This document shows positions 1-6,068 of a stretch of 7,047 nt of DNA, piece by piece. Source of the stretch: RUG11788 sp964578175 (GTDB lineage: Bacteria > Bacillota_I > Bacilli_A > RF39 > UBA660); contig CAZOBH010000035.1 of the NCBI GenBank assembly GCA_964578175.1, positions 1-7,047 on the forward strand, read 5' to 3'. Both the position numbers and the translations under genes were made by a program. How positions within the stretch are numbered: the first letter of the stretch is position 1; every line of letters starts with the position of its first letter. The notes under the pieces are model-generated. The model did not search any database. It was not told the DNA's origin and saw only the letters and a program-made list of their open reading frames with translations.

Positions 1-177
1 CATATGTTAAGACATAGTTTTGCTACTCATTTATTAAATGAAGGTTGTGATATATTAACTGTTCAAGAACTTCTTGGTCATGAATCATTAAGCGCTACTG
101 CTATATATACACATATTACTACAGATAGATTAAAAGAAGTATATTATAAAACTCATCCAAGAGCTAAAAAGAAATAA
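1..177 (+). CDS. xerD: Tyrosine recombinase XerD, C-terminal end (5' part outside window)
   Basis: This is the last 58 codons of a site-specific tyrosine recombinase, open at the left edge and ending in TAA. The fragment contains the family's catalytic C-terminal boxes: H-x-x-R (His1, Arg4 of the fragment, within HMLRHSFATHLL), the LLGH box (His27) and the nucleophile tyrosine in AIYTH (Tyr36). The ending R-L-K-E-V-Y ... H-P-R-A is typical of XerD rather than XerC or phage integrases; here it is followed by a short Lys tail (KKK). XerD with XerC resolves chromosome dimers at dif in the cytoplasm. The catalytic residues visible here are intact, so the gene is probably functional. The promoter and most of the protein are not in the window. 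Assignment to the Xer family is firm; XerD over XerC rests on the tail only. Confidence 0.85.
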   Translation, partial: HMLRHSFATHLLNEGCDILTVQELLGHESLSATAIYTHITTDRLKEVYYKTHPRAKKK

Positions 178-205
178 AAAAACAAGTAATTATTTACTTG
201 TTTTT
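178..205. terminator. Bidirectional intrinsic terminator between convergent genes
   Basis: Arms CAAGTAA (183-189) and TTACTTG (194-200) pair perfectly around a TTAT loop. Flanking A and T runs extend the stem to 178-189/194-205. Read on +, the hairpin ends in five T; read on -, the A-run at 176-182 becomes a seven-T tail. It therefore serves both the xerD-like gene, which stops 1 base upstream, and the convergent membrane-protein gene. The minus-strand gene's TAA stop (194-196) lies inside the stem. Confidence 0.8.
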
Positions 206-742
206 AATTTTATAAATTGCATCACTCATTTTTATTATTCCATATATTAATAGAATCACCATTAATACAGTATATAAGATATCTATTAATTGACTTGAGA
301 ATAAGATAAGAATTATTCCTAATATTAGAGATCCTACAGGCAATGAATTTGGATAATATATCATTCTAATAAATCCATTTATCAATACAATTATTCCTAT
401 TAATGTAATTGCCATATTAATAACATTTATCGGATTAAATATAATATATAAAGCAATTAAAATTATCAAGATAGATTCTACTAGTAAACCAATTGCTTTA
501 TTTTTATTAATATTTTTTAAATCATATGCAATAGTTAACGAATTAATAGCGTAACTTAAAAGTAGAACTGGGAATATTATAATTCCAACTTTCAATAAGA
601 ATTTAGAACCTAAAATACCAGATATAGATATTATTAGTAATATTACAGCTTGTACTATATTTAAAATAATATCTTTTTTATATTGTTCTTTATATTCTTT
701 TTGAAATTTATCTCCTTCAATAATAATATTTTTTTTGCTCAT
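194..742 (-). CDS. DUF308/HdeD-like six-helix membrane protein
   Basis: This encodes a 182-residue integral membrane protein of unknown function. The first ~23 residues are charged (MSKKNIIIEGD...KEQYKKD) and likely cytosolic. Six hydrophobic segments follow at about 24-44, 48-72, 83-102, 106-128, 133-150 and 151-172, and the protein ends in a basic tail. Paired helices with the pattern FNPINVINMAITLIGIIVLI-NGF.RMIY resemble the repeated DUF308 unit of the HdeD family, to which it probably belongs. HdeD itself is linked to acid stress in enterobacteria, but that role cannot be transferred. I chose the ATG at 742, not the TTG at 754, because GGTGG (752-748) sits 5 nt upstream and overlaps the TTG. 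It lies 25 nt after the stop of the upstream repeat-protein gene with no terminator between, so the two are probably co-transcribed. Confidence 0.7.
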   Translation of the reverse strand: MSKKNIIIEGDKFQKEYKEQYKKDIILNIVQAVILLIISISGILGSKFLLKVGIIIFPVLLLSYAINSLTIAYDLKNINKNKAIGLLVESILIILIALYIIFNPINVINMAITLIGIIVLINGFIRMIYYPNSLPVGSLILGIILILFSSQLIDILYTVLMVILLIYGIIKMSDAIYKIKNK

Positions 743-747
743 ATAAA

Positions 748-752
748 CCACC
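748..752 (-). promoter_or_regulatory. Ribosome binding site deciding the start of the DUF308-like gene
   Basis: Read on the minus strand, GGTGG is followed by a 5-nt spacer (TTTAT) and ATG at 742-740. The alternative in-frame TTG at 754-752 overlaps this site and would add only four residues (MVVY), so the ATG is preferred. Confidence 0.6.
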
Positions 753-767
753 AATTAAATTATAATA

Positions 768-2573
768 TTATTCTTGGAATTTATCAATTAATGATGTATC
801 TACAGATCTATTTGGATTAGCGTCTAAATATGCTTTGTTATAATTTTTAATCATTCTAACAGCTTCTTTACCAGTATAAATAACTTCTCTTCCAGAAGGT
901 TCTGTAACTCTTAAGAATATCTTTCCTCTAGTATCAATATCTTCTTCAATTTCAATACCAGTAGTTCTTTTAATGAACATATCTCTATCATAATTAAGAT
1001 TCTTATAATCTGGAATAAAGTCATTATTATTAGATATAAATCTATTATTAGTTTGAGTTACTCCTGGTTTTTGATTATTATTTTCAGGTATAAATTTATT
1101 TGTAGTTGGTACTTCTTGATTATAGTTATTATCTGGAATGAATTTATTTTCAACAGGTGTTTCTTGNNNNNNNNNNNNNNNNNNNNNNNNNNNNNNNNNN
1201 NNNNNNNNNNNNNNNNNNNNNNNNNNNNNNNNNNNNNNNNNNNNNNNNNNNNNNNNNNNNNNNNNNTTGTTATCAGGAATAAATTTATTCGTTGTTGGTA
1301 CTTCTTGACTATAATTATTATCAGGTATAAATCTATTTTCATTAGGTACTTCTACAGTTTGTTCTTTAAAATCAGGTTCTTGGTTATTCTCTGGTTTTGT
1401 TTCTTGAACCATTTCAGGTTGATTAGTATTATCATAATTTGGTTCTACATTTTCACTTGGCATTACTAAATCATTAAATTGTGGCTCAGTATTTACACTT
1501 TCTTCTTTAACCGGTGTAATTTGTTCGTTGTTATATTTATTTAAGAAGTCCTTAATCATATTTTCATTATTATTATTGTAATTATATCCACTTGCTTGAG
1601 TTAAATTATTAAAATCGATTTCTTCATTTTGAATATTTGCATTTTCATTATTTTCAATATTTACATCCATTGGTAGGACTTCATTAACTTTTATATTTTC
1701 TTCATCTATTACTTCAATAGGTGCAGTGTCTTCCAGTTTTGGTGGAAGTTTAACTATATTATCAATATTAGAAGTATCTACAACTGCTCCTGGTCTACTT
1801 GAAGTATATAAATCATTATAAGATTTAATTTGATCAATAGCTTTTTGTCCAACTAATAATTTAGGTTGTCCTGATCCATCTTCAATAGTTAATGTAACTT
1901 TTCCATCTTTGAAACCTTCTTTAATATTTATATCCAATGTTTCATGTATAAATTTATCTCTGTTTTCATTTGGATAATTTTCTTTATCAGGTTGTAAAGA
2001 TACATTAGCATAATTTAATCCATCACATATTTTATATAGTTCAGGAAGACAATTTTTATTAAATGATTCTATTTCATCGTTTGTTATTAAAGAGTAGAAA
2101 GAAACAACTAATTCATTGATTACTTGATCTACTTCGTATTCTTTTCCTTTATAATTAGGACAAGTTTGACTAATAAAATAAGTAATTGTTACTTTTATTT
2201 TATTTATAAAATTTATATATTCATCCATTTTATTCGATTCATTTATTGCTTTTGAAAGATTTGTAGTTACTGTATTCATTTCATTTGCTATATCTGAAAT
2301 GCTCTCATTATTATCATTTATTCTATGAATACCAGAGTTATCAAAATATTTTTTTAATATATCTGAAAGCATAATAAAAGAATTATCTATGATTTTTTCT
2401 AATGCATCTTTTTGAGGACTTATTTCTAGTTCTTCTAATTGTTTAATAAATTTAGATAATACATCATTAATAGAACGAGTTCTTATCTCATCAACTGTTG
2501 TTACATTATTTACAAAATCATTTAGATACTTTATTAATAAAACATTATACTTATTAATTCCCTCTTTATTCAT
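768..2573 (-). CDS. Uncharacterised protein with duplicated ~50-aa domain and 16-aa tandem repeats (interrupted by assembly gap)
   Basis: I do not recognise this gene. As assembled it encodes 601 residues, 34 of them unknown because of 100 N. It has no signal peptide or membrane helix, so it looks cytoplasmic. Residues 1-215 are mainly helical and charged. Residues 223-273 form a compact segment (GKVTLTIEDGSG...IKSYNDLY...VDTSNID). A low-complexity linker rich in Asn, Glu and Pro follows (about 275-530), with 16-residue repeats centred on NKFIPDNN from about 407 to 498. The C-terminus (549-599) repeats the first domain: GKIFLRVTEPSG...IKNYNKAY...VDTSLID. The two copies align without gaps with 19 identities in about 51 positions. 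The start ATG at 2573 follows GGTGA by 4 nt. A good minus-strand promoter lies about 60-90 nt upstream. The next gene, a DUF308-like membrane protein, begins 25 nt after the stop. The linker-plus-paired-domain layout suggests a scaffold or binding protein, but that is inference only. Confidence 0.75.
   Translation of the reverse strand: MNKEGINKYNVLLIKYLNDFVNNVTTVDEIRTRSINDVLSKFIKQLEELEISPQKDALEKIIDNSFIMLSDILKKYFDNSGIHRINDNNESISDIANEMNTVTTNLSKAINESNKMDEYINFINKIKVTITYFISQTCPNYKGKEYEVDQVINELVVSFYSLITNDEIESFNKNCLPELYKICDGLNYANVSLQPDKENYPNENRDKFIHETLDINIKEGFKDGKVTLTIEDGSGQPKLLVGQKAIDQIKSYNDLYTSSRPGAVVDTSNIDNIVKLPPKLEDTAPIEVIDEENIKVNEVLPMDVNIENNENANIQNEEIDFNNLTQASGYNYNNNNENMIKDFLNKYNNEQITPVKEESVNTEPQFNDLVMPSENVEPNYDNTNQPEMVQETKPENNQEPDFKEQTVEVPNENRFIPDNNYSQEVPTTNKFIPDNXXXXXXXXXXXXXXXXXXXXXXXXXXXXXXXXXXQETPVENKFIPDNNYNQEVPTTNKFIPENNNQKPGVTQTNNRFISNNNDFIPDYKNLNYDRDMFIKRTTGIEIEEDIDTRGKIFLRVTEPSGREVIYTGKEAVRMIKNYNKAYLDANPNRSVDTSLIDKFQE
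777..932 (-). repeat. C-terminal copy of duplicated ~50-aa protein domain
   Basis: Residues 548-599 of the repeat-protein gene. Shared landmarks with the inner copy, at identical spacing, are GK at the start, SG 9 residues later, then G..A, IK.YN..Y, P and VDTS.ID. The copies are diverged at DNA level, so this is an old duplication and not an assembly artefact. Confidence 0.75.
1080..1355 (-). repeat. 48-bp (16-residue) in-frame tandem repeats with an unresolved gap
   Basis: On the + strand, near-identical units begin with GGTATAAAT or GGAATAAAT-like sequence at 1087, 1135, 1276 and 1324. The spacing is exactly 48 bp within each flank (1087 to 1135, 1276 to 1324). The protein unit is about NKFIPDNNYSQEVPTT, with variants ENRFIPDN and QETPVENKFIPDN. 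A degenerate unit (NNRFISNN) follows on the C-terminal side at 18-residue spacing. There are no spacers and the repeats stay in frame, so this is a coding minisatellite. The 100-N gap lies in the middle; the real copy number is unknown. Confidence 0.85.
1167..1266. other. Assembly gap (100 N)
   Basis: Exactly 100 N, a usual placeholder for a gap of unknown size. Both edges lie inside the 48-bp tandem repeats, which explains why the assembly failed here. The true length is probably not 100. Confidence 0.95.
1752..1907 (-). repeat. Inner copy of duplicated ~50-aa protein domain
   Basis: Residues 223-274 of the repeat-protein gene. This copy reads DGKVTLTIEDGSG, then G..A, IKSYNDLY, P and VDTSNID, and aligns without gaps to residues 548-599. 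It lies just before the low-complexity linker, so the linker is bracketed by the two copies. Confidence 0.75.
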
Positions 2574-2634
2574 AGTATCACCATATTATAATTATAATAT
2601 ATTATTTAAAATTTATTAAGTATTATTTTAAATA

Positions 2635-2663
2635 TTATTAATTTAACATGTATTTATTGTCAA
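2635..2663 (-). promoter_or_regulatory. Probable sigma-A promoter for the minus-strand two-gene unit
   Basis: On the minus strand, a perfect TTGACA (2663-2658) is followed by a 17-nt spacer and TAATAA (2640-2635). This would give a 5' UTR of about 55 nt before the ATG at 2573. The -35 is consensus but the -10 is only fair; in such AT-rich DNA nearby alternatives (TAATAT at 2637-2632) cannot be ruled out. Confidence 0.45.
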
Positions 2664-2685
2664 AAAAAATTAATTATGATATATT
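2657..2685 (+). promoter_or_regulatory. Sigma-A promoter of the ileS T-box transcript
   Basis: TTGTCA (2657-2662), a 17-nt spacer and TATATT (2680-2685) predict a start near 2692, exactly where the T-box leader begins. The -35 box overlaps that of the divergent promoter by five bases. Confidence 0.6.
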
Positions 2686-2690
2686 AAATA

Positions 2691-2905
2691 GCAGTTAAAG
2701 CAAGTGCGAAAGACGTAATTAGTGATTTATTTTAAAAGAGAGTCTAGTTAGGTGAAAGTAGATAAATAATAGCTAATTAAGATCACTTTCAAGTGCGTTT
2801 TATGGATAAGATAGAACCGGTTACGCGTTATAGTATTGAGGTAATTAAATATTACAAATTAAGGTGGTACCACGAGAATTCGTCCTTATTGGTATCACTT
2901 TTTTT
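2691..2905 (+). ncRNA. T-box riboswitch leader, isoleucine specifier (tRNA-Ile sensing)
   Basis: This RNA leader senses uncharged tRNA-Ile and switches ileS transcription on. In Stem I, GAAAG (2708-2712) pairs with CTTTC (2786-2790) below the specifier loop, and TAATTAG (2716-2722) pairs with CTAATTA (2773-2779) above it. The loop's right side holds GATCA, so the specifier codon is ATC (2782-2784), isoleucine, matching the downstream gene. Stem III is GTAAT/ATTAC (2841-2845/2851-2855). The T-box motif AAGGTGGTACCACG (2861-2874) follows; its TGGT (2865-2868) fits a tRNA ending A-CCA. The antiterminator forms by AAGG (2861-2864) with CCTT (2884-2887) and ACG/CGT pairing. The competing terminator is listed separately. 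The upper Stem I and the region 2795-2835 (Stem II area) were not folded in detail. Confidence 0.93.
2864..2905 (+). terminator. Regulated intrinsic terminator of the ileS T-box
   Basis: GTGGTACC (2864-2871) pairs with GGTATCAC (2891-2898), one G-U pair included. An inner ACGA/TCGT stem (2872-2875/2880-2883) lies within it, and seven T follow (2899-2905). It shares the T-box strand with the antiterminator, so bound uncharged tRNA and termination exclude each other. Confidence 0.85.
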
Positions 2906-2923
2906 ATTGAAAGAAGGGATAGT

Positions 2924-5900
2924 ATGAAAAAATTTAAAGAATTAGATGGAAGAGACGTAAGTGTAGTTGAAAAAAGTATTTTAGACTCTTGGGGAGGAAT
3001 AGATGCGATAACTGAAAAACAAAATAAACTAAGAGAAGGAAGTAAAGATTTTGTCTTTTATGATGGACCAATATACGCTAACGCTAAACCAGGGCTTCAT
3101 CACGTATTTGCTAAAACTATAAAAGATTCTTTTACTAAATATAAAGTAATGCAAGGATATAGAGTTCTAAGAAAAATAGGACTTGATACTCATGGATTAC
3201 CAATTGAAGTTAATGTTGAAAAGAAACTTGGATTTAAAACTAAAGCAGATATTGAAAAGTTTGGAGTAGAAAACTTTTGTAAAGAATGTAATAAAGCAAC
3301 AGCAACTAATATTGATGAAGTAAATAATGTTACTGAAATAATGGGTCAATTTATTAATTGTAAAGATCCATATGTAACATGTTCTAATGAATATATTGAA
3401 TCTGAATGGTGGGTAATGAAAGAATTATTTAAAAAAGATTTAATATATTATGGAAATAAAGTTCTTTGGTATTGTCCTCGTTGTGGAACTGAATTATCAG
3501 CTAATGAAGTGTCTCAAGGTTATGAACAAGACCCTGTTAATTCAATTATCTTACCATTTAAATTAAAAGATAAAGATGAATACTTTTTAGTATGGACTAC
3601 TACCCCTTGGACTTTAATAGCAAATGTTGCATTATGTGTTAATCCAAATTACAAATATTTAAAAGTAGAATCTAAAGGATATGTATTCTATATTTGTGAA
3701 TCTCTTGCTGATAAAGTATTAGGAGATGAATATAAAGTACTTGAAACATATAAAGGTACTGATTTAGTTGGAATGGAATATGAACAATTAATGCCATTTG
3801 TAAAAGTAGATGGTGAATGTTTCAAAGTAGTTAGTGATACTTATGTAACAGATGGAGATGGAACTGGAATAGTACATATTGCTCCTGCATATGGACAAGA
3901 TGATAACAGAGTTTGTAAAGAGAATGAAATAGGATTTATTAATCCGGTTGGACCAGATGGATGTTATGTAGAAGGACCATGGAAAGGAAGATTAGTTACT
4001 GATAAAGATCTTGAACTAGAGATTATTAAATGGTTAAAAGAAAATGATAAATTATTTAAAAAAGTTAAAATGGTTCATGATTATCCACATTGTTGGAGAT
4101 GTAAGAGTGCTTTAATTTCATATCCAAAACCAGCTTGGTATGTAGAAACAACTAAATATAAAGATAAAATTATTGAAGCTAATGAGAAAATAAATTGGTA
4201 TCCAGATTATGTTGGAGAAAAAAGATTTAAGAATTGGCTTGAAAATATGGTTGATTGGGGAATATCTCGTACTAGATATTGGGGATGTCCTATGCCACTT
4301 TGGACTTGTGATTGTGGACATATTGAATGTATTGGTTCCGTCGATGAATTACAAGAAAAGATTATTGAAGATGTCGATGTAAGAAAAATGGAATTACATA
4401 GACCTTATATTGATGAATTACATATTAAATGTCCAAAATGTGGAAAAAAGATGAGTAGAATTTTAGATGTACTTGATGTATGGTTTGATAGTGGAGCAAT
4501 GCCTTATGCTCAATATCATTATCCATTTGAAAATAAAGAATTATTTGAATCTCAATTTCCAGCTGATTTTATAGCTGAAGGAGTAGATCAAACACGTGGA
4601 TGGTTCTATGTATTATTAGTTCTTTCGACTTTAATTAGTGGAGAATCAAGTTTTAAAAATGTTGTAGTTAATGACATGATGCTAGACGCTAATGGAAAGA
4701 AAATGTCTAAATCAACTGGTAATATTATTGAACCAGTAGAAATAATGAAAAAATATGGTGCTGACACTATTAGATGGTATATGATGTATGCATCTCCTGT
4801 ATGGACACCTTTAAAATTTGATGAAAATGGAGTAAAAGAAGTATATTCTAAGTTCTTTAATCCATTAAAGAATACATATACTTTCTTTCAAACTTATGCA
4901 AATATTGATGGAATAGAAATAGAAAAATGTGATATTCCAGTTAAAGATAGAGAAGAGATAGATAAATGGTTATTATCTAAATATAATAAATTAGTAAAAG
5001 ATGTAACTAAATATATGGATGAATATGATCTTAATTTAACAGTTAAAGCTATTACTTCATTCGTATCTGATGATTTATCAAATTGGTATATTCGTCGTAA
5101 TAGAGATAGATTCTGGGGAAGTGAATTAAATAATTCTAAGAAAGCTGTTTATATGACAACTTATGAAGTTCTTTTAGGATTGACTAAATTAATTGCTCCA
5201 ATCTGTCCTTATGTATCAGAAGAAATTTATAGAAATTTAACAGGTAATGAATCAGTACATTTTGAAACTTATCCAACATATGATAAGAAATTGATAGATG
5301 AAAAAATAGAAGTAAAAATGGATTTAGTAAGAGATTTGATTTCACTTGGTAGAAATGTACGTGAAACAGAAAGAATTAAAGTACGTCAACCTATTAGTGA
5401 AGTAATTCTTGATGGTAAAAATAAGAGAATTTTAGGTGATTTAGTAAATCTTATTAAGGAAGAATTAAATGTAAAAGAAGTAGTATTTGAAAAAGATTTA
5501 TCTAAATACATGAATTATGAAGTTAAACCTAACTTTAAAGTATGTGGACCACTTCTTGGAAAAGAAATTGGTGAATTTTCTAAAGTATTAAAAGATATTA
5601 GTAATGAACAAATTAATAAATTAGAAAATGGAGAAGAAATAGAACTTTCTAAGTATAAAATTAATAAAGATATGGTTGATATAAGAATTAATTCTAAAGA
5701 AGGATTTAATGTAGCAATGGAGAGTAATAACTTTATTATTTTAAATACTAATCTTACTGAAGAATTAATTAAAGAAGGAAATGCTCGTGAATTTATAAGT
5801 AAAATTCAACAACTTAGAAAAACAAAAGACTTTAATATAGTGGATAGAATTACTATTTATTATGAAGAAAATGATGAGTTTGAAAGCGTGTTAAAAGATT

Positions 5901-6016
5901 TCTCTGAATTTATTAAAAATGAAACATTATGTGTAGAATTCGTTAAGAAAAATAATCTTAAAGAAGAGTTAGATATCAATGGTATTTTACTAAAAGTTGA
6001 TATAGAGAAAAAATAG
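2924..6016 (+). CDS. ileS: Isoleucyl-tRNA synthetase, type 2 (IleRS2), with GXHH signature
   Basis: This enzyme charges tRNA-Ile with isoleucine using ATP in the cytoplasm. It is 1030 residues, the long type-2 form. The class I signature is GLHH (57-60), not H-x-G-H; KMSKS is intact at 593-597. The CP1 editing domain, which hydrolyses mischarged Val-tRNA, spans about 205-400 with WTTTPWT (224-230) and GTGIVHIAPAYGQDD (313-327). DWGISRTRYWG (444-454) and DVWFDSGA (518-525) are class Ia core motifs. Cys pairs at 184/187, 390/393, 462/464 and 503/506 are likely metal-binding knuckles. The anticodon-binding part is about 680-830. The C-terminal region has PNFKVCGPLLGKE (869-881), a type-2 hallmark, and lacks the type-1 C-terminal zinc cysteines. 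I chose ATG 2924 because AAGAAGGG (2911-2918) sits 5 nt upstream; an upstream GTG-like start would lie inside the T-box terminator. Expression is controlled by the T-box leader. Confidence 0.96.
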   Translation: MKKFKELDGRDVSVVEKSILDSWGGIDAITEKQNKLREGSKDFVFYDGPIYANAKPGLHHVFAKTIKDSFTKYKVMQGYRVLRKIGLDTHGLPIEVNVEKKLGFKTKADIEKFGVENFCKECNKATATNIDEVNNVTEIMGQFINCKDPYVTCSNEYIESEWWVMKELFKKDLIYYGNKVLWYCPRCGTELSANEVSQGYEQDPVNSIILPFKLKDKDEYFLVWTTTPWTLIANVALCVNPNYKYLKVESKGYVFYICESLADKVLGDEYKVLETYKGTDLVGMEYEQLMPFVKVDGECFKVVSDTYVTDGDGTGIVHIAPAYGQDDNRVCKENEIGFINPVGPDGCYVEGPWKGRLVTDKDLELEIIKWLKENDKLFKKVKMVHDYPHCWRCKSALISYPKPAWYVETTKYKDKIIEANEKINWYPDYVGEKRFKNWLENMVDWGISRTRYWGCPMPLWTCDCGHIECIGSVDELQEKIIEDVDVRKMELHRPYIDELHIKCPKCGKKMSRILDVLDVWFDSGAMPYAQYHYPFENKELFESQFPADFIAEGVDQTRGWFYVLLVLSTLISGESSFKNVVVNDMMLDANGKKMSKSTGNIIEPVEIMKKYGADTIRWYMMYASPVWTPLKFDENGVKEVYSKFFNPLKNTYTFFQTYANIDGIEIEKCDIPVKDREEIDKWLLSKYNKLVKDVTKYMDEYDLNLTVKAITSFVSDDLSNWYIRRNRDRFWGSELNNSKKAVYMTTYEVLLGLTKLIAPICPYVSEEIYRNLTGNESVHFETYPTYDKKLIDEKIEVKMDLVRDLISLGRNVRETERIKVRQPISEVILDGKNKRILGDLVNLIKEELNVKEVVFEKDLSKYMNYEVKPNFKVCGPLLGKEIGEFSKVLKDISNEQINKLENGEEIELSKYKINKDMVDIRINSKEGFNVAMESNNFIILNTNLTEELIKEGNAREFISKIQQLRKTKDFNIVDRITIYYEENDEFESVLKDFSEFIKNETLCVEFVKKNNLKEELDINGILLKVDIEKK

Positions 6017-6037
6017 GTCATGTAAATGACCTTTTTT
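6016..6037 (+). terminator. Intrinsic terminator of ileS
   Basis: GGTCAT (6016-6021) pairs with ATGACC (6026-6031) around a GTAA (GNRA) tetraloop, followed by six T (6032-6037). The stem begins at the last base of the ileS TAG stop codon. Confidence 0.85.
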
Positions 6038-6038
6038 A

Positions 6039-6047
6039 TGTTATAAT
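6039..6047 (+). promoter_or_regulatory. Extended -10 promoter of the AIM24-family gene
   Basis: TGTTATAAT (6039-6047) is a perfect TGn plus TATAAT extended -10. No -35 consensus stands at 17 nt; that position falls in the ileS terminator hairpin. The predicted start near 6054 leaves a very short leader before AGGAGG (6058-6063) and the ATG at 6069. Confidence 0.65.
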
Positions 6048-6068
6048 TATTTCGAATAGGAGGCTATT

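Noticed and set aside
1..177. Phage or integron integrase marking a mobile element
   Set aside because: The visible tail (R-L-K-E-V-Y ... HPRA) is that of chromosomal XerD. No att-like repeats, transposase or phage genes are seen next to it.
1167..1266. A 34-residue unknown domain within the repeat protein
   Set aside because: The bases are N placeholders. Repeat phase suggests more copies of the 16-residue unit, not a separate domain.
1058..1342. 94-codon minus-strand frame overlapping the repeats
   Set aside because: It is the same repeat DNA read in another frame (Ile/Lys-rich, no family resemblance). The frame with the duplicated domains is clearly the coding one.
1080..1355. CRISPR-like array (regular 48-bp period)
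   Set aside because: There are no unique spacers between repeats; the units are contiguous, in frame and encode a peptide repeat.
1053..1469. Open frame of 138 codons on the + strand across the repeats
   Set aside because: It lies antisense to the repeat-protein gene, contains the N run, and is a by-product of the AT-rich repeats; no ribosome binding site or family resemblance.
2815..2822. AACCGGTT palindrome as an operator in the ileS leader
   Set aside because: It lies in the Stem II region of the T-box RNA, downstream of the promoter, and is better explained as part of the leader structure.
2864..2923. A 20-residue N-terminal extension of IleRS
   Set aside because: It would be translated from the T-box/terminator sequence. 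ATG 2924 has a proper ribosome binding site and gives a normal IleRS2 N-terminus.
4118..4321. 67-codon minus-strand frame inside ileS
   Set aside because: It is fully antisense to the conserved synthetase core and has no start signal of its own.
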